Both the position numbers and the translations under genes were made by a program. A stretch of 64,000 nt of DNA, taken from NCBI GenBank assembly GCA_024233285.1, contig JACKPU010000010.1:1-64000 (forward strand). Direction: 5' to 3'. The notes beneath the pieces were generated by a model. That model searched no databases, had not been told where the DNA came from, and worked only from the letters and a program-made list of their open reading frames with translations. Source of the DNA: Opitutaceae bacterium (GTDB taxonomy: Bacteria; Verrucomicrobiota; Verrucomicrobiia; Opitutales; Opitutaceae). Below are positions 35,387 through 44,379 of the stretch, in pieces. Numbering within the stretch: the first letter of the stretch is position 1; each line of letters begins with the position of its first letter.

Positions 35387-38143
35387 ATGACCTCCGCCGA
35401 GATCCGCCAGTCCTTCCTCGATTACTTTGCCAAGCAAGGGCACACGATTGTGCCTTCGGCATCGTTACTGCCCGATTCGCCGGGGCTGCTCTTCACCAAC
35501 GCCGGCATGAATCAATTCGTGCCCATCTTCCTCGGCGACCGTCAGCCCGACGTCACCACCTGGGCCGGTGCCATCGCCGCGAAGGACACCCGGGCTGCGG
35601 ACACGCAGAAATGCATCCGCGCCGGCGGCAAGCACAACGACCTCGAGGACGTCGGTTTCGATACCTATCATCACACGATGTTCGAGATGCTCGGCAACTG
35701 GTCGTTCGGCGATTACTTCAAGACCGAGTCGCTGCGCTGGGGTTGGGAACTGATCACCAAGGTCTGGGGCATCCCGCCCAAGCGCCTGTTCGCCACGGTT
35801 TATTCGCCCGACAAAAGCAAGGGCGACCCGGCGGACTTTGATCAAGAGGCCTACGACATCTGGGCCGACATTTTCACCAAGGAGGGGCTCGATCCCGCCG
35901 TGCACATCGTCAACGGCAACAAGAAGGACAACTTCTGGATGATGGGCGACACCGGCCCCTGCGGTCCCTGCTCCGAAATCCACTTCAATCTCCTGCCAGA
36001 CGACAACGAGGCCGAGGGGCGCAAACTCGTCAATTCCTCCAGTCCGCGCTGCATCGAAATCTGGAATCACGTCTTCATCCAGTTCAACGCCAATGCCGAC
36101 GGCACCTTCGCGCCGCTCGCGGCCAAGCACGTTGACACCGGCATGGGCTTCGAACGCGTCGCCGGCATTTACGCCACGACCAAGGGCTTCACCGATTTCA
36201 CGCCCGAACCCTCGAACTATTCGGCCGATGTCTTCGCCCCGCTGTTTGCCAAGGTCGCCGCACTTTCGGGCAAATCGTATCAGGGCACGGTCCCGACCAA
36301 ACGCGAAGGCCTGAGCGAACAGGAAAACATCGACGTCGCCTTCCGCGTGCTCGCCGACCACGCGCGCTGTGTGTCCTGCGCCATCGCCGACGGCATCATG
36401 CCCGGCAACGACGGCCGCAACTACGTCATTCGCCGCATCCTGCGCCGCGGCATCCTTTACGGCACCAAGCTGGGCTTAAAAGCAGGTTTCTTCGAGCAAC
36501 TCGTCGCCCCTGTCGTCGAATCGCTGGGTTCGGTCTTTCCCGAACTCCAGCAACAGCAGGAAATCATCCGCCGCGTGATCCGCAGCGAAGAGGAGTCGTT
36601 CGGACGGACACTGGATAAAGGGCTCGAAGTATTTGAACAGGAAATACAACAAATCAAGGCTCAGTCTCAAACGATAGACACATTACAGAATGAGTCAGAA
36701 TATGTCCCATTCTTGTTTCCCGGAGAGGCCGCATTCCGGCTATATGATACGTATGGTTTCCCACTGGATATGACTGGTGTTCTGACGGCAGATCGTGGGC
36801 TAACAGTTGACACTCAAGGTTTCGAACGACTCATGAACCAGCAGCGCGAGCGCGCCCGCGCCGCGCAGAAGAAGGAAGTCATCGTTGCCGCCACGGAAGG
36901 CGATGACACAAATGTCGTCGCGACCCAATTCCTCGGCTACACCGATACGCATGCGCACGGCACCTTGACTGACATCGTCAATTCGGACCAAGGCACTTTC
37001 CTCATTTTTGATCGGACGCCGTTTTACGCGGAGATGGGCGGGCAAGCCGGCGATTGCGGCACCGCGCTGATCAACGGCCAGCTGGTTCATTTCACCGACA
37101 CCGTAAAGGACAAGTCGGGACGACACCTGCACAAGGTGGCCGCCGACACCGACACGGGGGGCTTGACCACCGGCGCCAAAGCCGAACTGGCTGTCGACAC
37201 CTCGCGTCGGCGCTCGATTTCGCGTCATCACTCCGCCGCGCATTTGATCCACTGGGCGCTGCGCAAGGTGCTCGGCACGCATGTTCGCCAAGCCGGCACC
37301 TCGAAGACGCCAGAACGTATGCGTTTCGACTTCTCGCATTTCGAAGCGATGACCGCCGCACAGCTCCACGAGGTTGAACAGCTCGTGAATGAAAAGGTCA
37401 TCGATAACGCCAAGGTCGAGGCCTACGAAACCGAGTTCGACAAGAAGCCCGCCGACACCCTCGCCTTCTTCGGCGACAAATACGGTCGCATCGTTCGCGT
37501 CGTGGATATCGGCGGCTACAGCCGCGAACTCTGCGGCGGCACGCACGTCGCCACCACCGGCGAAATCGGTCTCATCAAGATTGTGGCCGAAATGGCAATC
37601 GCCGCCGGCACCCGTCGCATCGAGGCCGTCGCCGGCCAACCCGCGTATGCCTTTGTCACCGAGCATGAAACCGCGTTGAAAGCGGTGAGTGCCAAGCTCA
37701 ATGCCGGTCCGCAGGACGTCCTGCAAAAACTCGACGCCCTCCTCGCCCACCAGAAGGAAACCGAACGCAAGCTGAAGGCCTTCGAACAGAAAGCCGCGGC
37801 CGGTCTGGCTGATGAACTCGCCGCCAAAGCCATCGAAAAGGACGGTTTGAAATTCGTTTCCGCGGTCGTTGCCGTCGATTCCCCCGAAGCCCTGCGCAAT
37901 CTCGGTTCACAGATCCTGCCGAAACTCGGTGAAGGCGTCGTGCAACTCGGCGCGGCCTTCGGTGACAAGGCCTCCGTCATCGCCCTCTGCTCCCCCGCCG
38001 CGATCAAGGCCGGTCACCAAGCCGGCAAGCTCGTGGCCGCGCTCTCCGCTCAAATCGGCGGCAAAGGCGGCGGCAAGCCCGACTTCGCGATGGGTGGTGG
38101 CAAAGAACCGGACAAACTCGCGGCAGCGCTGCACGCCGGTTGA
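35387..38143 (+). CDS. alaS: Alanyl-tRNA synthetase
   Basis: A 918-residue class II synthetase. The catalytic domain opens MTSAEIRQSFLDYFAKQGH and has MFEMLGNWSFGDYFK, TGPCGPCSEI and YVIRRILRRG. The editing domain carries HHSAAHLIHWALR and CGGTHV, with the C-Ala region (GGGKPDFAMGGG) at the end. It charges tRNA-Ala and clears mischarged Ser/Gly. Codons from about 36630 to 36830, spanning RLYDTYGFPLDMTG, use ATA, CTA, TTA, GTA, ACA and TCA far more than the rest of the gene, although the protein motif is normal. An upstream in-frame ATG at 35300 was not chosen. Confidence 0.96.
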   Translation: MTSAEIRQSFLDYFAKQGHTIVPSASLLPDSPGLLFTNAGMNQFVPIFLGDRQPDVTTWAGAIAAKDTRAADTQKCIRAGGKHNDLEDVGFDTYHHTMFEMLGNWSFGDYFKTESLRWGWELITKVWGIPPKRLFATVYSPDKSKGDPADFDQEAYDIWADIFTKEGLDPAVHIVNGNKKDNFWMMGDTGPCGPCSEIHFNLLPDDNEAEGRKLVNSSSPRCIEIWNHVFIQFNANADGTFAPLAAKHVDTGMGFERVAGIYATTKGFTDFTPEPSNYSADVFAPLFAKVAALSGKSYQGTVPTKREGLSEQENIDVAFRVLADHARCVSCAIADGIMPGNDGRNYVIRRILRRGILYGTKLGLKAGFFEQLVAPVVESLGSVFPELQQQQEIIRRVIRSEEESFGRTLDKGLEVFEQEIQQIKAQSQTIDTLQNESEYVPFLFPGEAAFRLYDTYGFPLDMTGVLTADRGLTVDTQGFERLMNQQRERARAAQKKEVIVAATEGDDTNVVATQFLGYTDTHAHGTLTDIVNSDQGTFLIFDRTPFYAEMGGQAGDCGTALINGQLVHFTDTVKDKSGRHLHKVAADTDTGGLTTGAKAELAVDTSRRRSISRHHSAAHLIHWALRKVLGTHVRQAGTSKTPERMRFDFSHFEAMTAAQLHEVEQLVNEKVIDNAKVEAYETEFDKKPADTLAFFGDKYGRIVRVVDIGGYSRELCGGTHVATTGEIGLIKIVAEMAIAAGTRRIEAVAGQPAYAFVTEHETALKAVSAKLNAGPQDVLQKLDALLAHQKETERKLKAFEQKAAAGLADELAAKAIEKDGLKFVSAVVAVDSPEALRNLGSQILPKLGEGVVQLGAAFGDKASVIALCSPAAIKAGHQAGKLVAALSAQIGGKGGGKPDFAMGGGKEPDKLAAALHAG

Positions 38144-38297
38144 GTTGCGGTTGGGCCGACGATTGCAAAGACGTTCCAACCCGAACTGCTGATCGAGATT
38201 GCGCGCCGGCAGACTGGAGAATGTCACGCGGCCCGCAACACCTCCATTCTTAAAGAGTGTTGCGCGTTTCATTGCTGCGCCCAGCCTTTCGCCATCG

Positions 38298-40034
38298 ATG
38301 GTTGCCTCTCCCACTGTTCCCACGCTCGTCTGCGTGCTCGCGTTTGACCGCTCCAACCGATTGGCGGTGCGCAAGCTCGGCTCCAAGGCCGGACTCGCCT
38401 TCACCGGCACCGATCTCGACATGGCGGCTGCGCGGCTCGGCTCGGCCTTTGCCGCCCACACCCAGCCGGTGGAATACTACACCGTCACCGCCGCCGGCCG
38501 CACGCATCGCGTCTACTTCAGCCAGGTGCAGGATGACCCGTCCGATCGGGAAATTGTGTTTTTCCCGATTGAGTCGCTGGAGGCCAGCCCGGATATGCTC
38601 GCGCCGTCACTGCGGGCGATTCTGGCGGAACTGGAGCCCCATTTGATTTCGATCCCCTACCTGCACATCGGGGAAAACGACTTCATCTACAAATTCCGCC
38701 CGGAAAAAGAGCGCAACGCCTCAATCTACGCCAACGACCCCGAATCCAGCGCCCTGTATCAATCCCGGCTGTGCGAACTCATCAAGCAGCAGACGCGCAC
38801 CCACGAGCGCTCGGCCAGCGACCCGGTCGAACTCAATTTCGGCGCCGCCACTTACCTCATCCCCAGCCATTTCGGATTTTGCCTCGGAGTCAAAAACGCC
38901 ATCGAACGCGCCTACGAGACCCTGAGCGCCAACCCCGGACGCCGCGTGTTCATGCTTTCGGAGCTGATCCACAATCCCTTCGTCAACGCCGACCTGCTCC
39001 GGCGCGGGCTGTCCTATCTCCAGACCGACAAGGGCGTGCCGTTCAGCGTCAACGGCAAACCCGCCGTCGCCGACCCCGGGGCGCCGCTGATCTGGGATAC
39101 GCTGACGCCGGATGACATCGTCATCATCCCGGCTTTCGGCGCGACCGATGAAGACAAGCGAAGACTCGTGCGCAAAGGCATAGCTGTCTGCCAATACGAT
39201 GCCACCTGCATGCTGGTGGAAAAGGTCTGGAAGGCCGCCCGCAACTATGGCCGCGCCGGCTACACCGTCATTATCCACGGCAAGGCGGAACACGAAGAAA
39301 CCAAAGCCACCTTCTCCAATACCCGCCGCCATGCTCCGGCGCTCATCGTGCGCGACTTGGACGAAATCAAACAATTGGGCCGTATCATCAGTTCGGACGA
39401 TCCGGCCGTGCGCGCGGAATTCCACACCTTGTTCGCCGGCAAGCACACGCCGGGGTTTGATGTTGATCGCGATCTTCGCCGGGTCGCCGTGGTCAATCAG
39501 ACCACCCTGCTCGTCAACGAGACCCGCGCCATCATCACTTATCTGCGCGAACTCTTCATCAGCAAATACGGCCCCGAGGCCGCCGAGCACGTTGGTGGCA
39601 GCGGGCGCAATGACACGCTGTGCTACGCCACGCAGGTCAATCAGGACGCCCTCGCCAAGGCACTGGCCGCCCCGCTCGACGCCGCCTTCGTGATCGGCGG
39701 CAAGAATTCCTCGAACACCTACCAACTCTACCGGCTCTGCGCCCAGACCTTGGGCGACAAAGCCTACTTCATTCAATCCGAGGCCAACATCCGCTCGCTC
39801 GCCGAAGTCGAACACTACGTCTTTCCTTCAATGCATGCCGGCAGGCTGAATGGAAAAACGGAAGTGCGCCCGCTTTGGACCGACACCAACCGCCCCAAGC
39901 GCGTGCTGATCACCGGCGGGGCATCCTGTCCGGACGGCATCATTCAGCAGGTCGTGGTCCGACTCAATTCGCTGCTGCCGCCGGAAAACCTGCGAAATCT
40001 CGAAGCCGTCATCGCCGATTTTCAAACGGCATGA
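38298..40034 (+). CDS. ispH: 4-hydroxy-3-methylbut-2-enyl diphosphate reductase with N-terminal extension
   Basis: A 578-residue protein whose C-terminal 400 or so residues are IspH, the iron-sulfur enzyme making IPP and DMAPP in the MEP pathway. The three cluster cysteines are visible: C195 in HFGFCLGVKNA, C304 in YDATCMLVEKVW and C442 in NDTLCYATQ. QTTLLVNET, GGKNSSNTYQLY and GASCPDGIIQ are also present. Core length resembles the long cyanobacterial/plant form. Residues 1 to about 170 (PTLVCVLAFDRSNRLAVRKLGS, in two parts) form an extra domain I do not recognise. The start at 38298 is preferred; an ATG at 38199 would extend it by 33 poor-looking residues. Confidence 0.9.
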   Translation: MVASPTVPTLVCVLAFDRSNRLAVRKLGSKAGLAFTGTDLDMAAARLGSAFAAHTQPVEYYTVTAAGRTHRVYFSQVQDDPSDREIVFFPIESLEASPDMLAPSLRAILAELEPHLISIPYLHIGENDFIYKFRPEKERNASIYANDPESSALYQSRLCELIKQQTRTHERSASDPVELNFGAATYLIPSHFGFCLGVKNAIERAYETLSANPGRRVFMLSELIHNPFVNADLLRRGLSYLQTDKGVPFSVNGKPAVADPGAPLIWDTLTPDDIVIIPAFGATDEDKRRLVRKGIAVCQYDATCMLVEKVWKAARNYGRAGYTVIIHGKAEHEETKATFSNTRRHAPALIVRDLDEIKQLGRIISSDDPAVRAEFHTLFAGKHTPGFDVDRDLRRVAVVNQTTLLVNETRAIITYLRELFISKYGPEAAEHVGGSGRNDTLCYATQVNQDALAKALAAPLDAAFVIGGKNSSNTYQLYRLCAQTLGDKAYFIQSEANIRSLAEVEHYVFPSMHAGRLNGKTEVRPLWTDTNRPKRVLITGGASCPDGIIQQVVVRLNSLLPPENLRNLEAVIADFQTA

Positions 40035-40061
40035 AAAAGGCAGCGGATGATTCCGCTGCCT
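40034..40061 (-). terminator. Rho-independent terminator for the outer-membrane protein gene
   Basis: A perfect 10-bp stem (AGGCAGCGGA with TCCGCTGCCT) around a 4-base loop, followed on the minus strand by a T run. It lies 27 bases beyond the stop of the leftward barrel-protein gene. The hairpin starts right after the ispH stop on the other strand, but no T tract follows on that side. Confidence 0.88.
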
Positions 40062-40087
40062 CATGGTGAAAGCGTTTGCCGGACGAC

Positions 40088-41200
40088 TCAGAACTTGAAG
40101 TTCAGACCGGCGCGAAAGCCCTGCAATTTGGACAGGTCGATGTCGGTCGTGTAGCTGGAGCCGTTTTCCGTGATGGTCGAAGTGTATTCGCCGCTCGTCT
40201 GATAAAACGCGCCGGCATAGAGACCCGCTCGCTCGGTGATGAGGTATTCCAACGTGGCATCCACGTAGTAGCCGGTCAGGGCCTTCTCTTCACTTTCTGT
40301 CACCGTGCTGACTATCGGATCGGCCGTATCCGGGACGAGCGTTTGCTCCACGGAATAGTCGGTGCCGGAATAAACCAAGGTCGGGCCGGCGCTGAAGCTG
40401 AGGCGGAAATTGTCGGTAATCTTGTAGATGACGGTGGGGCCGAGACGCAGGGTGAGATACGTGCCCTTCAATTTCCAGAAATTGGTGACCTGCGTATTGT
40501 TGCTGACGCTGCTGGAACCACGACTGTCGGGACGCTGCCCAAGCAGAATCGTTGTATCGATGACATTGCCATTGTCGTCCACCGTCGCCGAGGGGGCCAC
40601 ATACGGCACCGAGTCCGGCAGGGTCTGCCCATCCAAAGAATAGACATCGGTGATGGTCGTGATCGTCGCATCGACGTTTCCGCGCGCGCTGGAGGAAATG
40701 CCATTCATGCCGATGCCGGCGAAAAGCTTCCATTCGATCTTATTGCCGATCTTGCCCATGTCGCGCGAAACGACGAGTTCGGTGCCCAAGCTCATGCCCG
40801 GATCGCGACGCCGCACGGCGGCATCGGTCACCTGCGCGCTGTATTGGTGCATCGCCACGCTGGCGCCGTTGTCAATCACCTGCGAACCGTCAACATAGGT
40901 CCAGGAATCCGTCTTTAGATCAGTGGCCCCTTCGCGAGTGTCGCGGGCGACCAAACCGTCGTGATATTCACGGACGACATCCAGAGCCGAAATATCCTTA
41001 AGCTCGACCAACGACGGAATCACTCCCTGGCCGCCGAACGAGACCTCCGAACCGCTCAGTAATCGCGAACCCACACTCAGCGAGAACTTCGGTTCCACGT
41101 AAAAATCATCCAAGTCAAAGTCAGGGATCTCATTCTCGGGGTTTTGGGCATGCACCAACGCAGTCAGGCCGAGGGCGAGGATCGGGTAAAAACGCTTCAT
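40088..41200 (-). CDS. Putative outer-membrane beta-barrel protein
   Basis: A 370-residue protein with a signal peptide (MKRFYPILALGLTALVHA) and a mature part rich in alternating hydrophobic/polar strands (TYLTLRLGPTVIYKI, FRLSFSAGPTLVYSG, YYVDATLEYLI, AGLYAGAFYQTSGEYT). It ends in Phe after an NFKF strand, a common BAM-recognised terminal signal. An acidic N-terminal stretch (NPENEIPDFDLDDFYVEP) follows the cleavage site. No named family is evident; outer-membrane location is inferred from these features. It is monocistronic with its own terminator. Confidence 0.8.
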   Translation of the reverse strand: MKRFYPILALGLTALVHAQNPENEIPDFDLDDFYVEPKFSLSVGSRLLSGSEVSFGGQGVIPSLVELKDISALDVVREYHDGLVARDTREGATDLKTDSWTYVDGSQVIDNGASVAMHQYSAQVTDAAVRRRDPGMSLGTELVVSRDMGKIGNKIEWKLFAGIGMNGISSSARGNVDATITTITDVYSLDGQTLPDSVPYVAPSATVDDNGNVIDTTILLGQRPDSRGSSSVSNNTQVTNFWKLKGTYLTLRLGPTVIYKITDNFRLSFSAGPTLVYSGTDYSVEQTLVPDTADPIVSTVTESEEKALTGYYVDATLEYLITERAGLYAGAFYQTSGEYTSTITENGSSYTTDIDLSKLQGFRAGLNFKF

Positions 41201-41297
41201 AAGTGGGTCGATAAGTCAGGAGTCTGACGGCAAAGGAAAGAAAAGGTTGCACAAGATTTGTGCCGGCCAAGCGGGAGTCAATGGAGGATTCCGGCCC

Positions 41298-41981
41298 TTA
41301 TTCGTTAAATTCGTCCCGCTGGGCCGCCGCTTTGCGCTCCGCTTCTAGCGCCGCAGCCGCGGCCGGATCGATCGCCGCCTCGCGCTCCTTCAACCGGCGC
41401 TCCCATCCTTGGAGCCCCTCCGCCTTGTGCTCCAACTCACTCTCCTTTTCCTGCTGGGATTGCACCTTTTCAAACAGGGTATTTTCACTCTCCTCCAAAA
41501 ACTGCTCTCGCTCGCGAATCTGCTGTTTCGCTTCCCGGAGCGAAGCCTCCTGTTTCTCCAATTCAGCCTTGAGCTGCTCCAATGCCGCCCGCTCTTCCGG
41601 ACTGGCCTCGGCCCGGACCGGGGCTTGCGCCTGCCGGGCTTGTAACAGCCGTTCCCGCGCGTGGAGCAACGCCTCGCCCTCGGCCAGTTCGCGCTCGCGT
41701 TCGGCCAGCCGCACCTCGGCATCGGCCACGGCGCGTTCGCGTTCGGCCAACAGCATTTCCAACTGACGCAGCGACTTCTCCAGATCCGTGATGCGTTCCT
41801 GATCAAGCGTGGCCGGCTCGCCCCACGGCGTGCGGGTCGAGGCCACGATGGCCTTGATGGATTCCCGCGCCGTATTCGACGCCTCGGACACTTCAAACGA
41901 GGAACGGCGGCGCAACCGCAACGCGGGCGGTGCGGGATTTTTGGTGGGGAACCCGACCTTCTGCTCCGAATCTCCGGCCAT
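41298..41981 (-). CDS. Coiled-coil protein of the ParA-linked locus
   Basis: A 227-residue protein that is almost entirely helical and charged from about residue 65 to the end, with long runs of Glu, Arg, Ala and Leu in heptad-like spacing (for example LEKSLRQLEMLLAERERAV). The first 60 residues are Pro/Arg/Ser-rich and probably disordered. No signal peptide or membrane segment. It starts 6 bases after the stop of the 278-residue gene and is the third gene of a leftward unit led by a ParA-type ATPase. A scaffold or adaptor role is inferred from structure and context only. Confidence 0.75.
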   Translation of the reverse strand: MAGDSEQKVGFPTKNPAPPALRLRRRSSFEVSEASNTARESIKAIVASTRTPWGEPATLDQERITDLEKSLRQLEMLLAERERAVADAEVRLAERERELAEGEALLHARERLLQARQAQAPVRAEASPEERAALEQLKAELEKQEASLREAKQQIREREQFLEESENTLFEKVQSQQEKESELEHKAEGLQGWERRLKEREAAIDPAAAAALEAERKAAAQRDEFNE

Positions 41982-41987
41982 GTCGGG

Positions 41988-42824
41988 TTACTTTCCGAAT
42001 AGTCGGGAGAAAAATCCCTTTTTTGCCGGTTCGGTTTTCTTGCCGCCGACCAGAGGGGCCAGCACGGCCGTCACCCGCGCCTCCGCTTCGGGGCTGTTCA
42101 GCACCATGACTTCGCGCGCCAAGTCGGCCCCGCCTTCCACTTTGGCCCGCAGGGCCGTCAAGTCTTCGCCAAAATACTCAATCGCCGCGGCGGTCCGCTC
42201 CGGCGAGCCGCCGGGCCGGCTGACTTGGGCCAGGCACTCGATCAAATGCAGTCCCTTGCTGCCGGCGCGATAGGGCAGCAACGCCGCCAAGCCCGCTTCA
42301 TCGACATGCGACAGCGCATTGAGCAAGGTCCGAAAATCGCCGCCCACGATGACGTTTTGCGACATGCTTTGCGCGAATTTGGCGAATTCCCCGAGCGTGG
42401 AAAGTTTTTCCAGCCGGCAGAAATCGCGCGTGTCCGCGTCGAGACCGGTGAGGTTGATGGGAAACGACTCCGCGATCCCCAGCTTCGCGAGGTTCTTCAA
42501 CAGCGGGTTCTCGCGCTCCGCCGAGACTTCGGCCTGCTGCACCATGTCGCCAAACGGATCGTCGAAAGCCAGAGTGTCTTTCAAAATGGTAATGAGCAGA
42601 TCAATCCGGCCCGGATACCCCTTCATGACGAGCAACTCAGCGACTTCGTCATACCCAAGATCGATGTAAGTCGCGGGCGTTTCCTCGGGCCCCTTGATCG
42701 GCCAATCGGGCCCCTCGAGGTTTTGCGCCAGACTGCTGAGCGACGTGTCCACCATGATCGACGAGGCAAACGCGGCGCGCACCTCATCCCAATCCTTGGC
42801 GGTGTAAGCGGATGTGTCGGACAT
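41988..42824 (-). CDS. Hypothetical protein in the ParA-linked locus
   Basis: A 278-residue soluble, mainly helical protein of no recognised family. It has an acidic N-terminal half (DLGYDEVAELLVMKGYPGRIDLLITIL) and a helical-repeat-like middle (LSTLGEFAKFAQSMSQN, LLNALSHVDEAGLAALLPYRAG). The C-terminal tail is basic and aromatic (KKGFFSRLFGK) and could bind membrane or a partner protein. The start is 17 bases after the ParA stop. Gene order ParA, this protein, coiled-coil protein suggests they work together. Confidence 0.72.
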   Translation of the reverse strand: MSDTSAYTAKDWDEVRAAFASSIMVDTSLSSLAQNLEGPDWPIKGPEETPATYIDLGYDEVAELLVMKGYPGRIDLLITILKDTLAFDDPFGDMVQQAEVSAERENPLLKNLAKLGIAESFPINLTGLDADTRDFCRLEKLSTLGEFAKFAQSMSQNVIVGGDFRTLLNALSHVDEAGLAALLPYRAGSKGLHLIECLAQVSRPGGSPERTAAAIEYFGEDLTALRAKVEGGADLAREVMVLNSPEAEARVTAVLAPLVGGKKTEPAKKGFFSRLFGK

Positions 42825-42841
42825 GATGGTAATGATGAGGG

Positions 42842-43741
42842 TTAGGAGCCGATCGGGCCCATGCGAATGATTTCATCGGCCAGTCGCCGATAGTCGGTGA
42901 TGACGCTTTCCTGCGATCCGTCGTCCGACTCCTGCGCCAACAGGGCCACGGGCAGCCCCAAAGTGACCGCCCGGCGCACGACCATCGCATCACGAATCTG
43001 GGTCTGAAAAATCTTGGCGTCCGCCGCCACGCGTTTGGCCGCGCGGAATTGGTTCATGCGCAGTTGCATTCGCATCTTGGGCACTTCGATGTCCACGCCG
43101 GTCTTGATCGAGTTGAAAACGATGCCGCGGACTTGCGCCGCCGGCCCCATGGCGGCTTGGCGAAAGCTCGCCGACACCTGATGAAACCGGCCCAGCTTGT
43201 CCACCAGCAGCGTGAAACCGATCAAACTCAATGCGTCGGGATTGGCCGGCACGATAATCTCATTGCAACTGAACACGCCGCATTGGGAGGCGCGCAGGAT
43301 ATTCGGCGGGCAGTCGAACAGGATGTAGTCATACTGGTCCTCGATTTCCGCCAGCTGCCGCTGAAAAACGAGGTAATGCGGCACCTTGGGGTCGCCGGCA
43401 TATTCGTTTTCCAAATCCACCAAATTGAAATTCGTCGGCACCAGATCCAGTCCCGGCAAAACCTTCGCCCCCGTCTTGTCCTCGACCACGTCGCGAAAAA
43501 CAATGTCGCGGATCTTCGCGGTGCCGGGGTCGAAGATCGACAAAATCGCGCCCTCATTGGTCGCGTTGATCTTGTTCCATCGTTCCAGGCGCAGCAGCCA
43601 GATGCTGGCGTTCGATTGGGTGTCCAAATCGAAAAGCAGCACTTTCTTGCCCAGCCGGGCCAGGCCGGCCGCGGTGTTGACGATCAGCGACGTCTTGCCG
43701 ACGCCACCCTTGTAATTGATAAAACTGATTTTTCGCGCCAT
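42842..43741 (-). CDS. ParA/MinD-superfamily ATPase
   Basis: A 299-residue deviant Walker A ATPase. The P-loop is INYKGGVGKTSLIVNTA (residues 8-24) with the signature lysine, followed by LLFDLDTQSNASIWL (switch I/A') and YDYILFDCPPNIL (Walker B). No N-terminal DNA-binding domain is present and no ParB gene is adjacent, so it is an orphan ParA of the type that positions cellular cargo rather than chromosomes or plasmids (inference from family). It is followed by two genes of unknown function that may encode its cargo adaptor and scaffold. Confidence 0.88.
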   Translation of the reverse strand: MARKISFINYKGGVGKTSLIVNTAAGLARLGKKVLLFDLDTQSNASIWLLRLERWNKINATNEGAILSIFDPGTAKIRDIVFRDVVEDKTGAKVLPGLDLVPTNFNLVDLENEYAGDPKVPHYLVFQRQLAEIEDQYDYILFDCPPNILRASQCGVFSCNEIIVPANPDALSLIGFTLLVDKLGRFHQVSASFRQAAMGPAAQVRGIVFNSIKTGVDIEVPKMRMQLRMNQFRAAKRVAADAKIFQTQIRDAMVVRRAVTLGLPVALLAQESDDGSQESVITDYRRLADEIIRMGPIGS

Positions 43742-43884
43742 GCGGGGTGGATTCGTAAACAGGCTTAGGGAGCGGGAGTTACGCTGTGCCGTAATCGGAC
43801 GGCTCGCGAGCCCAAAACACCCGCCGGCGCTTTTGACGCATTATTTGCAAATCCTTGCCCACCAGTCATCGTGGCCCGCTCGCC

Positions 43885-44373
43885 ATGACAAATCCGGATT
43901 TCAAGGAGCAACTGCGGCAGCTCATCTTGCGCCAATTGCAGACCGAATATGCGCAGCAAACCCAAGCCGCCGAACTGGCCCACGACGAAGCCATCAGCGA
44001 GGAAAGCCGGCCGGAAAACAAATACGACACGCACAGCCAGGAGGCGGCTTATCTTGCCGAAGGCCAGGCCAAGCTCGCCGCCGAAATCGCCGAATCGATC
44101 ACGCATTACCAAGCACTCGCCCTGCCCGCCTTCAGCGAATCCACCCCGCTGGCCCTCGGCGCACTCGTGCAGCTCTCCTCCCGGCGCGGGGATGGTTGGT
44201 ATTTTCTCGGGCCGCGGGCGGGCGGGCTCGAGATCGAATTGCCCGGCCATGGCAGTGTTTGCGTGCTGACCCCGCAATCGCCGCTCGGCCGCCAGATCCT
44301 CGGCCAACGTCTGGGCGCTGCCGTCACGCTACCCGGCCGAGGTGACAGTGCCACCATCAGCCGGGTGCGTTGA
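43885..44373 (+). CDS. GreA/GreB-family transcription elongation factor-like protein
   Basis: A 162-residue protein with a helical N-terminal half (QLRQLILRQLQTEYAQQTQAAELAHDEA) then ESRPENKYDTHSQEAAYLAEGQAKLAAEI. The C-terminal FKBP-like part includes VLTPQSPLGRQILGQRLGAAVTLPG, close to the SPLGRALLGKKVGD phrase of GreA. The acidic coiled-coil tip of true GreA is only partly recognisable, so it may be a Gre-like factor of altered function acting through the RNA polymerase secondary channel. It is divergent from the ParA gene and convergent with tonB, 6 bases away. Confidence 0.7.
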   Translation: MTNPDFKEQLRQLILRQLQTEYAQQTQAAELAHDEAISEESRPENKYDTHSQEAAYLAEGQAKLAAEIAESITHYQALALPAFSESTPLALGALVQLSSRRGDGWYFLGPRAGGLEIELPGHGSVCVLTPQSPLGRQILGQRLGAAVTLPGRGDSATISRVR

Positions 44374-44379
44374 CCAGCC

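Noticed and set aside
38235..38263. GCAACAC/GTGTTGC hairpin between alaS and ispH
   Set aside because: A 7-bp stem with a 15-base loop and no T run; too weak to call a terminator or regulator.
38721..39815. A 364-codon minus-strand frame opposite ispH
   Set aside because: It lies across the IspH catalytic core with its three cluster cysteines; antisense artefact.
41253..41281. TTGACT box upstream of the outer-membrane protein gene as a -35 element
   Set aside because: The hexamer at the proper spacing downstream is a poor -10 match, so the promoter is not supported.
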